64,000 nt of DNA from Crocinitomicaceae bacterium (GTDB taxonomy: Bacteria > Bacteroidota > Bacteroidia > Flavobacteriales_D > Crocinitomicaceae): positions 252,629 to 316,628 of the forward strand of contig JAHENC010000021.1 in the NCBI GenBank assembly GCA_024643365.1, given 5' to 3'. Positions 9,501 through 16,403 of this stretch are shown here, piece after piece. Under the pieces are notes generated by a model, which ran no database searches, was not told the DNA's origin, and was given only the letters and a program-made list of their open reading frames with translations. Made by a program: the position numbers and the translations under genes. How positions within the stretch are numbered: the stretch's first letter is position 1; each line of letters starts with the position of its first letter.

Positions 9501-11783
9501 TTTGTAAATGGTCAGTTCAGTGCTTCAGTGACTTTATCCAATGGTGCAAATTCTTTTGTGCTAACGGTCAATAACAATTGCGGGACCGATCAACACGATT
9601 GGAACATTCAATTTACTCCTTGCACAGCACCAACGATTGGAATAACGAATCCAAGTATTAGCGGCACCTCTGTGAATTCAGCAAGTTTTGCTTTTGCAGC
9701 GACTATTCAAAACATGACAAGTGCTCAAGGAATTCTCCTAAGTCTGAATGGAACAAGCATTTCGAATTTCAGTTTCAATAATAGTACATTGACAGCGAAT
9801 CTCAATCTTCAAAACGGATTAAATACAATTGTATTAAAAGGGACAAATGCCTGCGGAACAGATATTAAAACCATCACGATTTTCTATACAAATTGTACAG
9901 CACCAGTTGTAAGCATTTCGAGTCCAACAAATATAAATGGTACTGTTGCCTCTTCCGCTTACACCTTTGTAGCTACGATTCAAAATATCACTAGTTCACA
10001 AGGTATTTTACTGAGTTTAAATGGTGTGGCTATTACAAATTATAGTTTTACCAACGGACAACTATCCGCATCTGTAAATCTTGCTTCGGGCATGAACACA
10101 TTCGTGGTCAACGCAACCAACGCATGTGGCACTGATATGGAATCAATTAATGTGAAATACCTAAATTGTACTGCTCCGATTGTTCAAATTACGAATCCAC
10201 TGAGTAATAACCTTTCGGTTTCTAATGCCTTGTATTCATTCCAAGCAAACGTGCAGAACATGACGAGTTTACAAGGAGTATCCTTGCAATTAAACGGATC
10301 TACTGTGTCCAATTTGTCATTAGCAAATGGCGTTATTTCTGCAAATGTGTCTTTAATTGCTGGCAACAATACTTTTGAATTAACTGCGGTGAACACCTGT
10401 GGAACAGATTCCAAAACAGTCTATGTGAAATTTGAAGAATGCCTAGCGCCTGTTGTAAGTATTAGTAGTCCAATGACGACCAACTCTTCAGTAACCAATG
10501 CTAGTTTCAATTTTACCGGAACTATTCAAAACATTGGAACTGGACAAGGAATCAACTTAACCTTGAATGGAAACATTATACCAAATGCCAGTTTCGTGAA
10601 TGGACAAATTTCTGCCAACTTAACCTTAACAAGTGGGGTAAATCAAATTGTATTATCCGCAGTGAATAATTGTGGCTCAGATAGTCAAACATCCAGCATT
10701 ACCTTCGACCAATGTATTCCGCCGGTTGTGAGTATTCAAAATCCATTAGATCTATTTTACGGGGTAAGCAATCCGATTTTCCCTTTCCAAGCGACGGTAT
10801 TAAATATGCCAAGTACACAAGGAATCAACCTTACCGTCGGCGGAAGTCCTGTTAACAATTTTAGCCTTGTTTCTAATAATTTGACCTCCACATTGACCTT
10901 GCCAGAAGGAGTAATTGAACTTGTTTTAACGGCAACAAATGCTTGTGGAACATCCTCTCAATCCCGCACCATTCGTTACCAAAACTGTATCCCGCCTGTT
11001 GTGAACGTGACTACAGATCCAAGTTCCGGAAGCATAACAAATTCGACTAATTTGGTTTACACAGCCAATGTGACAAATTTCTCAACAAGCACGATTCTTC
11101 AATTATCAGTAAATGGGGTGAATTTTTCCAATTTTTCCAATAGTAATGGTGTAATAAGCGCAAATATCTCCCTTGTTAATGGAATAAATGAAGTTCAACT
11201 CACGGCAATTAGCACATGTGGAACAGATACGAAAACGTATGTAATAACTTTTGATGATAGCAGTCCAAATGGTGGGCCAGGAAATTCAGATGGAACGTTT
11301 AAGCAAAATCAACAAATAAACCAGAACAAACCAACACAAACACCAACTACTGTGAAACCGGCGAAACCCGTAACGACTCCAACTCCAGTAAAACCAACAA
11401 CTCCAGTTGCGAAACCAGCAACAGCGCCACCACCACCACCGCCTGCAAAACCAGCGGCGAAACCAGTAGCAACACCAACTCCGGTTAAACCAACCTCAAC
11501 ACCGCCACCACCACCGCCTGCAAAACCAGCGGCGAAACCAGTAGCAACACCAACTCCGGTTAAACCAACCTCGACACCGCCACCACCACCACCTGCCAAA
11601 CCAGCACCAACTACAACTACAACTACAACTACAACGAAGCCTACACCAACAACCGCTCCTGCAAAAGAATCCACGACAACCGGTGGTGGAAATAAACCAT
11701 CAACTGTACAACAGAGTCCACAAAATCAAACAAATCCTGTAACACCGAAAGGTGGAACAACACAAAAAGGAGGAGGCAAATAA
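6564..11783 (+). CDS. Giant outer-membrane/surface protein: beta-barrel, 14 two-cysteine repeats, proline-rich tail
   Basis: The 1739-residue protein has a signal peptide (residues 1-19, cut near THAQ). Residues ~20-265 look like an outer-membrane beta-barrel (alternating aromatic strands, GLGYQVGKRTSLGIEH). Residues ~289-1566 hold 14 tandem repeats of about 91 residues; each begins with a Cys (CxAPxVxIxxP) and has a second Cys in N(D/A/T)CG(T/S/N)D near its end, consistent with one disulphide per Ig-like domain. Residues ~1575-1739 are low-complexity, rich in Pro, Thr and Lys (PPPPPPAKPAAKPVATPTP units), and end in GGGK. No T9SS sorting domain is present; the barrel may be the anchor. Adhesion or peptidoglycan contact is plausible but unproven. 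The gene is monocistronic, with a terminator that includes its last codons. Confidence 0.72.
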   Translation: MKKLYILSILLLSISFTHAQRINYDISSKWFFGLNAGVTWNTNDVKNVNSSGYGLVLGRSFNYNYGKIISFDLRGRYLAGTWVGQDTSAFSLSNYQGGPLDSYHSDSNSIYVNNFQTDVRRLGLELVLHLNRIREKTGVDPYVFGGIGLTWTQTYGDLLNTIDSSSLYDYSALQQTGPIGPQLPSTLDGLYETRLDGGFNNQYNVRWMPSLGFGLGYQVGKRTSLGIEHKTTFTKGDSFDGFISESPRLKNDWHHYTSAYLRINFKSRGGNTSENSSSNVNNYTSTTNCPKPVITLVSGNNRTVTNSQYRIEFKVSNLLNASGASFLNDQNQPVLFNYNASTNVLDAMVSLHDGQNRFYLTASNNCGSETATVLVTLLNCVTPTASFTSPNGGNITVRTNDFAFSAIVHGAVNANGIKLVMNGMALNGATYNQTNGLIQRAITLVPGVNTILLTVTNDCGTNTYTATINYDNCAPVSLQFLNPSASGTTTNSSNYTISAALTGSLLNVQVKVFQNGIQIPNVVLQGNGQIQIPTTLTAGINTFNVEVSNGCGNDAELTTINYQNCIAPAISIQSPTQNQSLTASANAIRLKSTISNVASKQNIKVIVNGIEQSNFTFNATTGALELGLAPINGSNSITITATNNCGSDVETIQFNYINCTGITPNVSILSSGGTTNSAIYTLLASTVNPGSISQTGQSITVTQNGSPIAFNQISGQINAITTLIPGVNTFVVTATTSSCGTDSKTITVNYNNCIAPQITLIQPTTTGGTTNNGTLQFKASATNIVQSQNIQLVKNGQQIPFTFTNGIIDASIVLTNGINTITLTVNNTCGNDAETFTVNYVQCTPPTIQLNSSLPSGTTVTNANFQFSAIVLGATAQNMSLKLNGVSIPFNNGNDAVTAALNLSPGLNTIIFNASNDCGVDVETITVNYDNCMAPSISNFSANQTTVIANPTQTISANIAHATTQNIIFTQNGIQRPFSFVNGQFSASVTLSNGANSFVLTVNNNCGTDQHDWNIQFTPCTAPTIGITNPSISGTSVNSASFAFAATIQNMTSAQGILLSLNGTSISNFSFNNSTLTANLNLQNGLNTIVLKGTNACGTDIKTITIFYTNCTAPVVSISSPTNINGTVASSAYTFVATIQNITSSQGILLSLNGVAITNYSFTNGQLSASVNLASGMNTFVVNATNACGTDMESINVKYLNCTAPIVQITNPLSNNLSVSNALYSFQANVQNMTSLQGVSLQLNGSTVSNLSLANGVISANVSLIAGNNTFELTAVNTCGTDSKTVYVKFEECLAPVVSISSPMTTNSSVTNASFNFTGTIQNIGTGQGINLTLNGNIIPNASFVNGQISANLTLTSGVNQIVLSAVNNCGSDSQTSSITFDQCIPPVVSIQNPLDLFYGVSNPIFPFQATVLNMPSTQGINLTVGGSPVNNFSLVSNNLTSTLTLPEGVIELVLTATNACGTSSQSRTIRYQNCIPPVVNVTTDPSSGSITNSTNLVYTANVTNFSTSTILQLSVNGVNFSNFSNSNGVISANISLVNGINEVQLTAISTCGTDTKTYVITFDDSSPNGGPGNSDGTFKQNQQINQNKPTQTPTTVKPAKPVTTPTPVKPTTPVAKPATAPPPPPPAKPAAKPVATPTPVKPTSTPPPPPPAKPAAKPVATPTPVKPTSTPPPPPPAKPAPTTTTTTTTTKPTPTTAPAKESTTTGGGNKPSTVQQSPQNQTNPVTPKGGTTQKGGGK
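7426..11268 (+). repeat. Array of 14 ~270-bp coding repeats (two-cysteine Ig-like domains)
   Basis: Fourteen in-frame units of ~90 codons lie head to tail. Units 9-12 (about 9620-10710) are the most alike at protein level, sharing patterns such as ATIQNxTSxQGIxLSLNG, which suggests more recent duplication or homogenisation there. DNA identity is modest, so the array should be stable. Confidence 0.75.
11423..11605 (+). repeat. 75-bp tandem repeat in the proline-rich tail
   Basis: A 75-bp unit encoding 25 residues (PPPPPPAKPAAKPVATPTP then VKPTST) occurs twice almost identically, with a partial third copy; matching points lie at 11441, 11516 and 11591. The near-identity at DNA level indicates recent slippage or unequal exchange and predicts copy-number variation between strains. 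Confidence 0.85.
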
Positions 11784-11796
11784 GCCTCCTTTTTTA
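11765..11796 (+). terminator. Rho-independent terminator overlapping the end of the giant gene
   Basis: AGGAGGC (11771-11777) pairs with GCCTCCT (11784-11790), followed by a T-run. The stop codon lies in the loop, so the last glycine and lysine codons are part of the stem. Confidence 0.85.
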
Positions 11797-11857
11797 TTAG
11801 AAATAGTAGTAATTTTCATCATTTCTTGCTATATTCGCAATCTTAAAATTTAGTGAA

Positions 11858-14089
11858 ATGGCAATTATCGGAAAAATACGTTCCAAATCGGGATTACTTG
11901 TTGGAGTCATTGGACTTGCATTAGCAACATTTATTTTATCAGATTACCAACAAATGTTGGGAATAAATGAAGGTCAATATGGAATTGGAACTGTTTACGG
12001 GGAAAAAGTTGATCCTAACGAGTACAACGTAGCAAGTACAAAATTTCAGGAGCAGGGAAGAAACCAAGCAATGCAGAACAACAAAGAGTTCACAGATGCG
12101 GATATGGAAACTGCAAATGACAATAGCTGGAACTATTTAGTAGACTCAACGATTCTAAGCAAAGAGTACGATGCATTGGGTATTTCTGTTTCGGAACGTG
12201 AGTTCAATGCATATTTAATGGCAACAGATGGATTCAACATTATCCAAGATTTGAATCAATTTTTTGTTGATTCACTAACAGGTGTTGTTTCTCCTCAATC
12301 GATGGTAGAAGGAAGAAAAAAACTTCAATCTACGTTGACGAAATTGAAAACAAGCAAAGAACCACAAGCTGTTCAACAATGGAATGGAACAAAACAATAT
12401 TACACAGATACAAGAAAACGTGAGAAATACTTCGGTTTACTTGATCAAGCTGCATATGTAACAAACTTAGAAGCGGAGGATAAATATTACGCAGCAAAAG
12501 AGACAAAATCTATTTCGTTTGTTTTCCGTCCATATTCTGACATCGCTGATGCAAATGTGAAAGTATCAGAAAGCGAATTACAAGCGTACTATGAAGAACA
12601 CAAAGCAGATAAAAAATATGCGATTCGTTCTTCTTCCCGTGAAGTGAAAGTATTTGATGTAGTAGTTGCTCCATCGAAAGCGGATACGAATAAAATGAAT
12701 TCAACGTTAAATGAATTGAAAGCTGGATTCATTACTTCAACAAATGACTCATTGTATGTATTGCGTAACAGCGACGTGAAAGTTTACTTCAACAACAAAC
12801 GTTCTACGGCAGTTCCGGAAGGAAATCCAAAATCAAATCAATACCAAACGTACCCAATCTCTTACGATACAATCTTTAAATTAGCTGCTATTGGTCAAGT
12901 TGTTGGTCCTTATGCAATGAAAGAAAACATGGTGATTTCTAAAGTGATTGGCTTTACACCATCACGTTTGAAAGCTCGTCACATTTTACTTTCAACAGGT
13001 GGATCGAAAGATGCTAAAGTTCTTGAAGCTAAACGCAAAACTGCTGATAGTTTACTGAAAGTAATCAACAAGGACAACTTCGTTGCGCTTTCTGATAAAT
13101 TTTCAGATGACACGCAATCCAAAAAAGCTGGTGGGGTTATTGATAATTTCCTTGAAGGTGACATGGTTGCGGAATTCGGATCTTATTGTGCAACAGCTCC
13201 TTTAAATAAATTTGGAGTTGTTAAAACTGAATTTGGTTTCCACATCGTGGAGGTAATGGAAAGAGATGCGTCTAAACTCCCTGTTTTGGCATCCATTTCA
13301 AAACAATTTAAAGCTTCTGAAGAAACGATTAGCAACAAGGAAAGTGAAATCAATAATATCCTTTATAAATTGGATAGAAAAATTGGTAAAACGAGCGATT
13401 TGTTGAAAAAAGTAAGCTTGTTTGATACCATTGTACGTCAAGCAAACTATGTTGCTCGCTCTATTATGTTAGAAGACAAAGCGCCTAAGGCATATGGATT
13501 TATGACATCGATGGCTTCGGATAAAATTCTTGAATTAGCGTATAGCGAAGGTGTAGAAGTTGGATCATTAACTACCTACCCTATCAAAGATAAAGACAAA
13601 TACATTATCGGAATGGTTAGCTCTATTAAAGAAGAAGGCGAACCAACTTTTGAAAATGTGAAAGCTGAAATGGAAAGAGAACTTATTATCGAGAAAAAAG
13701 CGAAACGATTAATGAACCAAATGTCCAAAGGAAACTCATTGAAATCAGTAGCTAAAAAATGCAATGTTGCGGTTCAATCAGCTGAGATTACTTTTGCGAA
13801 TCCGCAAATTGCGAATGTTGGATACGAGCCAGAAATCATTGGTATGCTATTCTCTTCTGTAATGAAAGACGGAAAACGTACATTGCCTTTAAAAGGTAAA
13901 AGCGGTGTTTACATGGTTCAAATCATGAAAACAACAAAAGCACCTGCTTCAACTGTTTTCAAAGTTGAGCGCGATGAAATGACTAAAACGTTGAAAGGAT
14001 CATTCCAAGGTCAAGCTATTGGGGCACTGAGAAAAACAGCTGAGGTTGTTGATAATCGTAAATTAAATGAATTAAGATTACGTCTGTAA
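11858..14089 (+). CDS. PpiD/SurA-like periplasmic peptidyl-prolyl isomerase
   Basis: The 743-residue protein has one N-terminal membrane segment (about residues 12-30, LLVGVIGLALATFILS) that anchors it in the inner membrane, followed by a SurA-N/PpiD-type helical region. A parvulin (PpiC) domain at about residues 368-468 starts with LKARHILLSTGG and ends with TEFGFHIVEV. The C-terminal third resembles the second chaperone lobe of PpiD. PpiD-like proteins help newly exported proteins fold in the periplasm, a fitting role in a cell with many outer-membrane barrels and T9SS cargo. It is followed 21 bp later by the 5-formyl-THF cyclo-ligase gene, probably on the same transcript. Confidence 0.88.
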   Translation: MAIIGKIRSKSGLLVGVIGLALATFILSDYQQMLGINEGQYGIGTVYGEKVDPNEYNVASTKFQEQGRNQAMQNNKEFTDADMETANDNSWNYLVDSTILSKEYDALGISVSEREFNAYLMATDGFNIIQDLNQFFVDSLTGVVSPQSMVEGRKKLQSTLTKLKTSKEPQAVQQWNGTKQYYTDTRKREKYFGLLDQAAYVTNLEAEDKYYAAKETKSISFVFRPYSDIADANVKVSESELQAYYEEHKADKKYAIRSSSREVKVFDVVVAPSKADTNKMNSTLNELKAGFITSTNDSLYVLRNSDVKVYFNNKRSTAVPEGNPKSNQYQTYPISYDTIFKLAAIGQVVGPYAMKENMVISKVIGFTPSRLKARHILLSTGGSKDAKVLEAKRKTADSLLKVINKDNFVALSDKFSDDTQSKKAGGVIDNFLEGDMVAEFGSYCATAPLNKFGVVKTEFGFHIVEVMERDASKLPVLASISKQFKASEETISNKESEINNILYKLDRKIGKTSDLLKKVSLFDTIVRQANYVARSIMLEDKAPKAYGFMTSMASDKILELAYSEGVEVGSLTTYPIKDKDKYIIGMVSSIKEEGEPTFENVKAEMERELIIEKKAKRLMNQMSKGNSLKSVAKKCNVAVQSAEITFANPQIANVGYEPEIIGMLFSSVMKDGKRTLPLKGKSGVYMVQIMKTTKAPASTVFKVERDEMTKTLKGSFQGQAIGALRKTAEVVDNRKLNELRLRL

Positions 14090-14110
14090 TTATTTCTTAG
14101 TGATTTTTTG

Positions 14111-14674
14111 ATGCTCAAATCGGAAATCAGATCCTTTTACAAGGAAAAAAGATCGGGACTTAGTCCAAACGAAATAGAAAGAATCTCATCACAAGTCACA
14201 GCACTTGTGAGAGATTCTTTTTCGTTTAAGGACAAATACGTTAGCTTGTTTTTACCTATTGAACGTCAAAAGGAAATCAATACCTACGGACTACTCGAAG
14301 AAATCATTGAACAAGGCGGATTACCAGTTGTTGCTAAATCGAATTTTTCAGATCTTAGCATGAGCTTGTTTCTATACGAATCGGCAAATCAATTGAAAGT
14401 GAATAACCATGGTATTCCCGAACCTACTGGTGGAATAGAAATCAAAGCCGAGCAATTAGATATAGTTTTTGTGCCGTTATTAGGGCTTGACAAGAACGGA
14501 TTTCGAGTAGGCTATGGAAAAGGGTTCTATGACCGCTTACTCAATCTCTGCAAGCCTGAATGCGTATTTATAGGTTTACACCTGTTCAACGAATTTATGA
14601 ACGTGGATGACCTACATCAAAACGACATAGCCTTACACCAATGTTTCACACCAACAAAAAAATATGATTTCTGA
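14111..14674 (+). CDS. 5-formyltetrahydrofolate cyclo-ligase
   Basis: The 187-residue protein matches the MTHFS/Fau family (PF01812), which converts 5-formyl-THF to 5,10-methenyl-THF with ATP. Visible signatures are an N-terminal KSEIRSFYKEKR basic stretch and the C-terminal active-site segment GYGKGFYDRLL after VFVPLLGLDKNGFRV. I chose the ATG at 14111; the TTG just before it at 14108 would add only one residue. The gene follows the PpiD-like gene closely, and its end overlaps a small membrane ORF by 11 bp. Confidence 0.92.
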   Translation: MLKSEIRSFYKEKRSGLSPNEIERISSQVTALVRDSFSFKDKYVSLFLPIERQKEINTYGLLEEIIEQGGLPVVAKSNFSDLSMSLFLYESANQLKVNNHGIPEPTGGIEIKAEQLDIVFVPLLGLDKNGFRVGYGKGFYDRLLNLCKPECVFIGLHLFNEFMNVDDLHQNDIALHQCFTPTKKYDF

Positions 14675-14825
14675 TAAAAAACTACAAGGAAGATTTCATT
14701 TGTTGGCCATCCTTTTAATTCCAGCCAACATGATGGCAATATTCCTATCTCCTAACTGGTGGATAGAAATACTGGTTCACTTCATTTCTGTGCTTGTGAT
14801 TATTTTTGTTTTGAAGAAGAAGTAG
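14664..14825 (+). CDS. Small 53-residue membrane protein
   Basis: An ATG at 14664 opens a 53-codon frame that overlaps the end of the cyclo-ligase gene by 11 bp and ends with TAG at 14823-14825. It encodes a charged N-terminus (MISDKKLQGR), two hydrophobic stretches of ~18 residues (from FHLLAILLIP and from IEILVHFISV) separated by SPNWW, and a KKK tail: a plausible two-helix hairpin membrane protein. The overlap suggests translational coupling. It also overlaps the 3' end of the convergent DUF4920 gene by 26 bp. No family recognised; chance cannot be excluded for an ORF this short. Confidence 0.5.
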   Translation: MISDKKLQGRFHLLAILLIPANMMAIFLSPNWWIEILVHFISVLVIIFVLKKK

Positions 14826-15285
14826 GAATTAAAACTCCATCTGCTAGAAAATTTAATTCAATCTTCGGGGCAACAATTTTGTCGATTTCCGACTGCGGTG
14901 CGTTTCCGTCTTCTAAAAAATGTTTTTGAAGTTGCACGGAAATCGTATCGTAATATGCGGTTCCATGAAAGTATGCTATATTTCCCGTTTCCGTTTTCGG
15001 TGGAATACCAAAATGGTCTTTGAATCGAATACGAAGTAAATCCCCATCAGTTTTTTTCACATTTACCCAGCAGCCAGCGCTTTGACAAACATTCACGATT
15101 GGAGCAGAAAATGTAAAAGTATCTTGTTGAGGATTTTGGTTGAATTGTTTCACCATTTCATCCAAAGAAATCGCTTTTGAACTATCCACCGCTGTAGGTC
15201 CATAATGTTTGAATGCTTCCTTCTCAGCACCACAGCTTTGCAGAATTAATCCAATACTTAAAATTGATGCAAAATAGGTTCTCAT
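14800..15285 (-). CDS. DUF4920 lipoprotein
   Basis: The 161-residue protein has a lipoprotein signal (LILQSCGA; lipid-modified Cys at residue 18) and matches DUF4920 (PF16267), whose recognisable core is VCQSAGCWVNVK followed by a beta-rich OB-like segment (RIRFKDHFGIP, then NIAYFHGTAYYDT). Its start overlaps the end of the upstream minus-strand gene by 4 bp (ATGA), so the two are coupled. The two conserved cysteines (CxxxGC) suggest metal or haem handling, but function is unknown. It sits on the periplasmic face of a membrane. Confidence 0.8.
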   Translation of the reverse strand: MRTYFASILSIGLILQSCGAEKEAFKHYGPTAVDSSKAISLDEMVKQFNQNPQQDTFTFSAPIVNVCQSAGCWVNVKKTDGDLLRIRFKDHFGIPPKTETGNIAYFHGTAYYDTISVQLQKHFLEDGNAPQSEIDKIVAPKIELNFLADGVLIPTSSSKQK

Positions 15286-15653
15286 TTTTCAAGGAAGTTT
15301 TGATAAAAGTCTTGTAATTGGTATGATTTTCCATCAACCACGACTGTTTGAATTTGATTTGCTGACAAAAAACGTAAAATCACTCGACGTGAATCAGGAG
15401 TGTTTGTTACCATTTGAAAGGTAGCTACATGATTTTTTGAATTAAAATCAACATAGAAAAATGGCTCGTAATACTTCGCGTAGCTCACCACGTCCTCCGG
15501 AGTCAATTGATTCGGTAAGGTAACTTCGATTTTACCGGTCGCAACGCCTTCTTTCAAATTTTTAGATGAGGGACAACTAGCCGTGTTTGCTGTTTGTGCA
15601 AAAGAAATTGAACCCGTCAAAAAGAAAAGGATTCCAAAAAGTACATGTTTCAT
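15282..15653 (-). CDS. Small periplasmic protein of unknown function
   Basis: The 123-residue protein has a signal peptide (cut near SFAQ, residue 20) and a compact alpha/beta C-terminal part (TPEDVVSYAKYYEPFFYVDF, then RRVILRFLSANQIQTVVVDG). It contains a single mature cysteine (ASCPSS). It is the first gene of a two-gene unit with the DUF4920 lipoprotein (4-bp overlap) and diverges from rnhB with about 60 bp between starts. I do not recognise its family. Confidence 0.6.
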   Translation of the reverse strand: MKHVLFGILFFLTGSISFAQTANTASCPSSKNLKEGVATGKIEVTLPNQLTPEDVVSYAKYYEPFFYVDFNSKNHVATFQMVTNTPDSRRVILRFLSANQIQTVVVDGKSYQLQDFYQNFLEK

Positions 15654-15713
15654 AGCGAAATGGTTTAAAATCGTATGTGCTAATCTACAAAATATTTTGC
15701 AATTTTGAATCCA

Positions 15714-16325
15714 ATGGCAAATTTATTAGCATTCTTAGAACTTGGACGAACAGAAGGTGGCTGCGATGAAGCAGGTCGCGGTTGTTTAAGTGGGCCCGTT
15801 GTAGCCGCTGCCGTAGTATTAGATCCAGACAAACCCATCACTGGACTAAATGACTCTAAAAAAATCAATGAAAAAAACAGATTGCTCCTCCGTGATCAAA
15901 TAATGAATGAAGCCATTTCTTACGCCATTGGAATTGTAACACACGAAGAAATTGACGAAATAAATATTCTCAACGCAAGTTTTTTAGCAATGCATCGAGC
16001 CGTTGATCAATTAAAGGTTCAACCCGCGTTTTTACTCATCGATGGCAATCGATTCAAAGCGTATCCAAATATTCCACATGCGTGTATCATTAAGGGTGAC
16101 GCAAAATTTCAATCGATTGCCGCAGCATCAATTTTAGCCAAAACAAAAAGGGATGAAATCATGGAAAATTTACATGGCGAATTTCCTGTCTACCAATGGA
16201 AAAAAAACAAAGGATACCCAACAATCGACCATCGTTCGGCCATTGAAAAATATGGCCCAAGTCCATATCACCGGTTGACATTTCGCTTACTTCCAGATAA
16301 AAGTCAACTTGATTTATTCGAGTAA
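15714..16325 (+). CDS. rnhB: Ribonuclease HII
   Basis: The 203-residue protein (start at ATG 15714; an in-frame TTG at 15705 is less likely) has the RNase HII signature [15 protein letters not shown] with the first catalytic Asp-Glu pair, a third acidic residue in LLIDGNRFK and a fourth in [18 protein letters not shown]. It nicks RNA-DNA hybrids and removes misincorporated ribonucleotides in the cytoplasm. It ends with DLDLFE-like residues (SQLDLFE) similar to a sliding-clamp-binding tail, as in some RNase HII proteins. Confidence 0.95.
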   Translation: MANLLAFLELGRTEGGCDEAGRGCLSGPVVAAAVVLDPDKPITGLNDSKKINEKNRLLLRDQIMNEAISYAIGIVTHEEIDEINILNASFLAMHRAVDQLKVQPAFLLIDGNRFKAYPNIPHACIIKGDAKFQSIAAASILAKTKRDEIMENLHGEFPVYQWKKNKGYPTIDHRSAIEKYGPSPYHRLTFRLLPDKSQLDLFE

Positions 16326-16403
16326 ACATTTCCTTGTTAATTTAAATCACTGTAAGCATTCTAAACACTGCGAATTCAAGCTAATTTTGAATAAATACGT
16401 GAA

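Noticed and set aside
11309..11674. Minus-strand 121-codon open frame of Gly/Val repeats
   Set aside because: It is the reverse of the proline-rich 75-bp repeats; composition alone keeps the frame open, and no start or promoter supports it.
11830..11837. TATATTCG before the PpiD-like gene, and the same octamer near 55306 before the PorP gene, as promoters
   Set aside because: One base differs from TAnnTTTG and no -33 element is evident; plausible but not strong enough to list.
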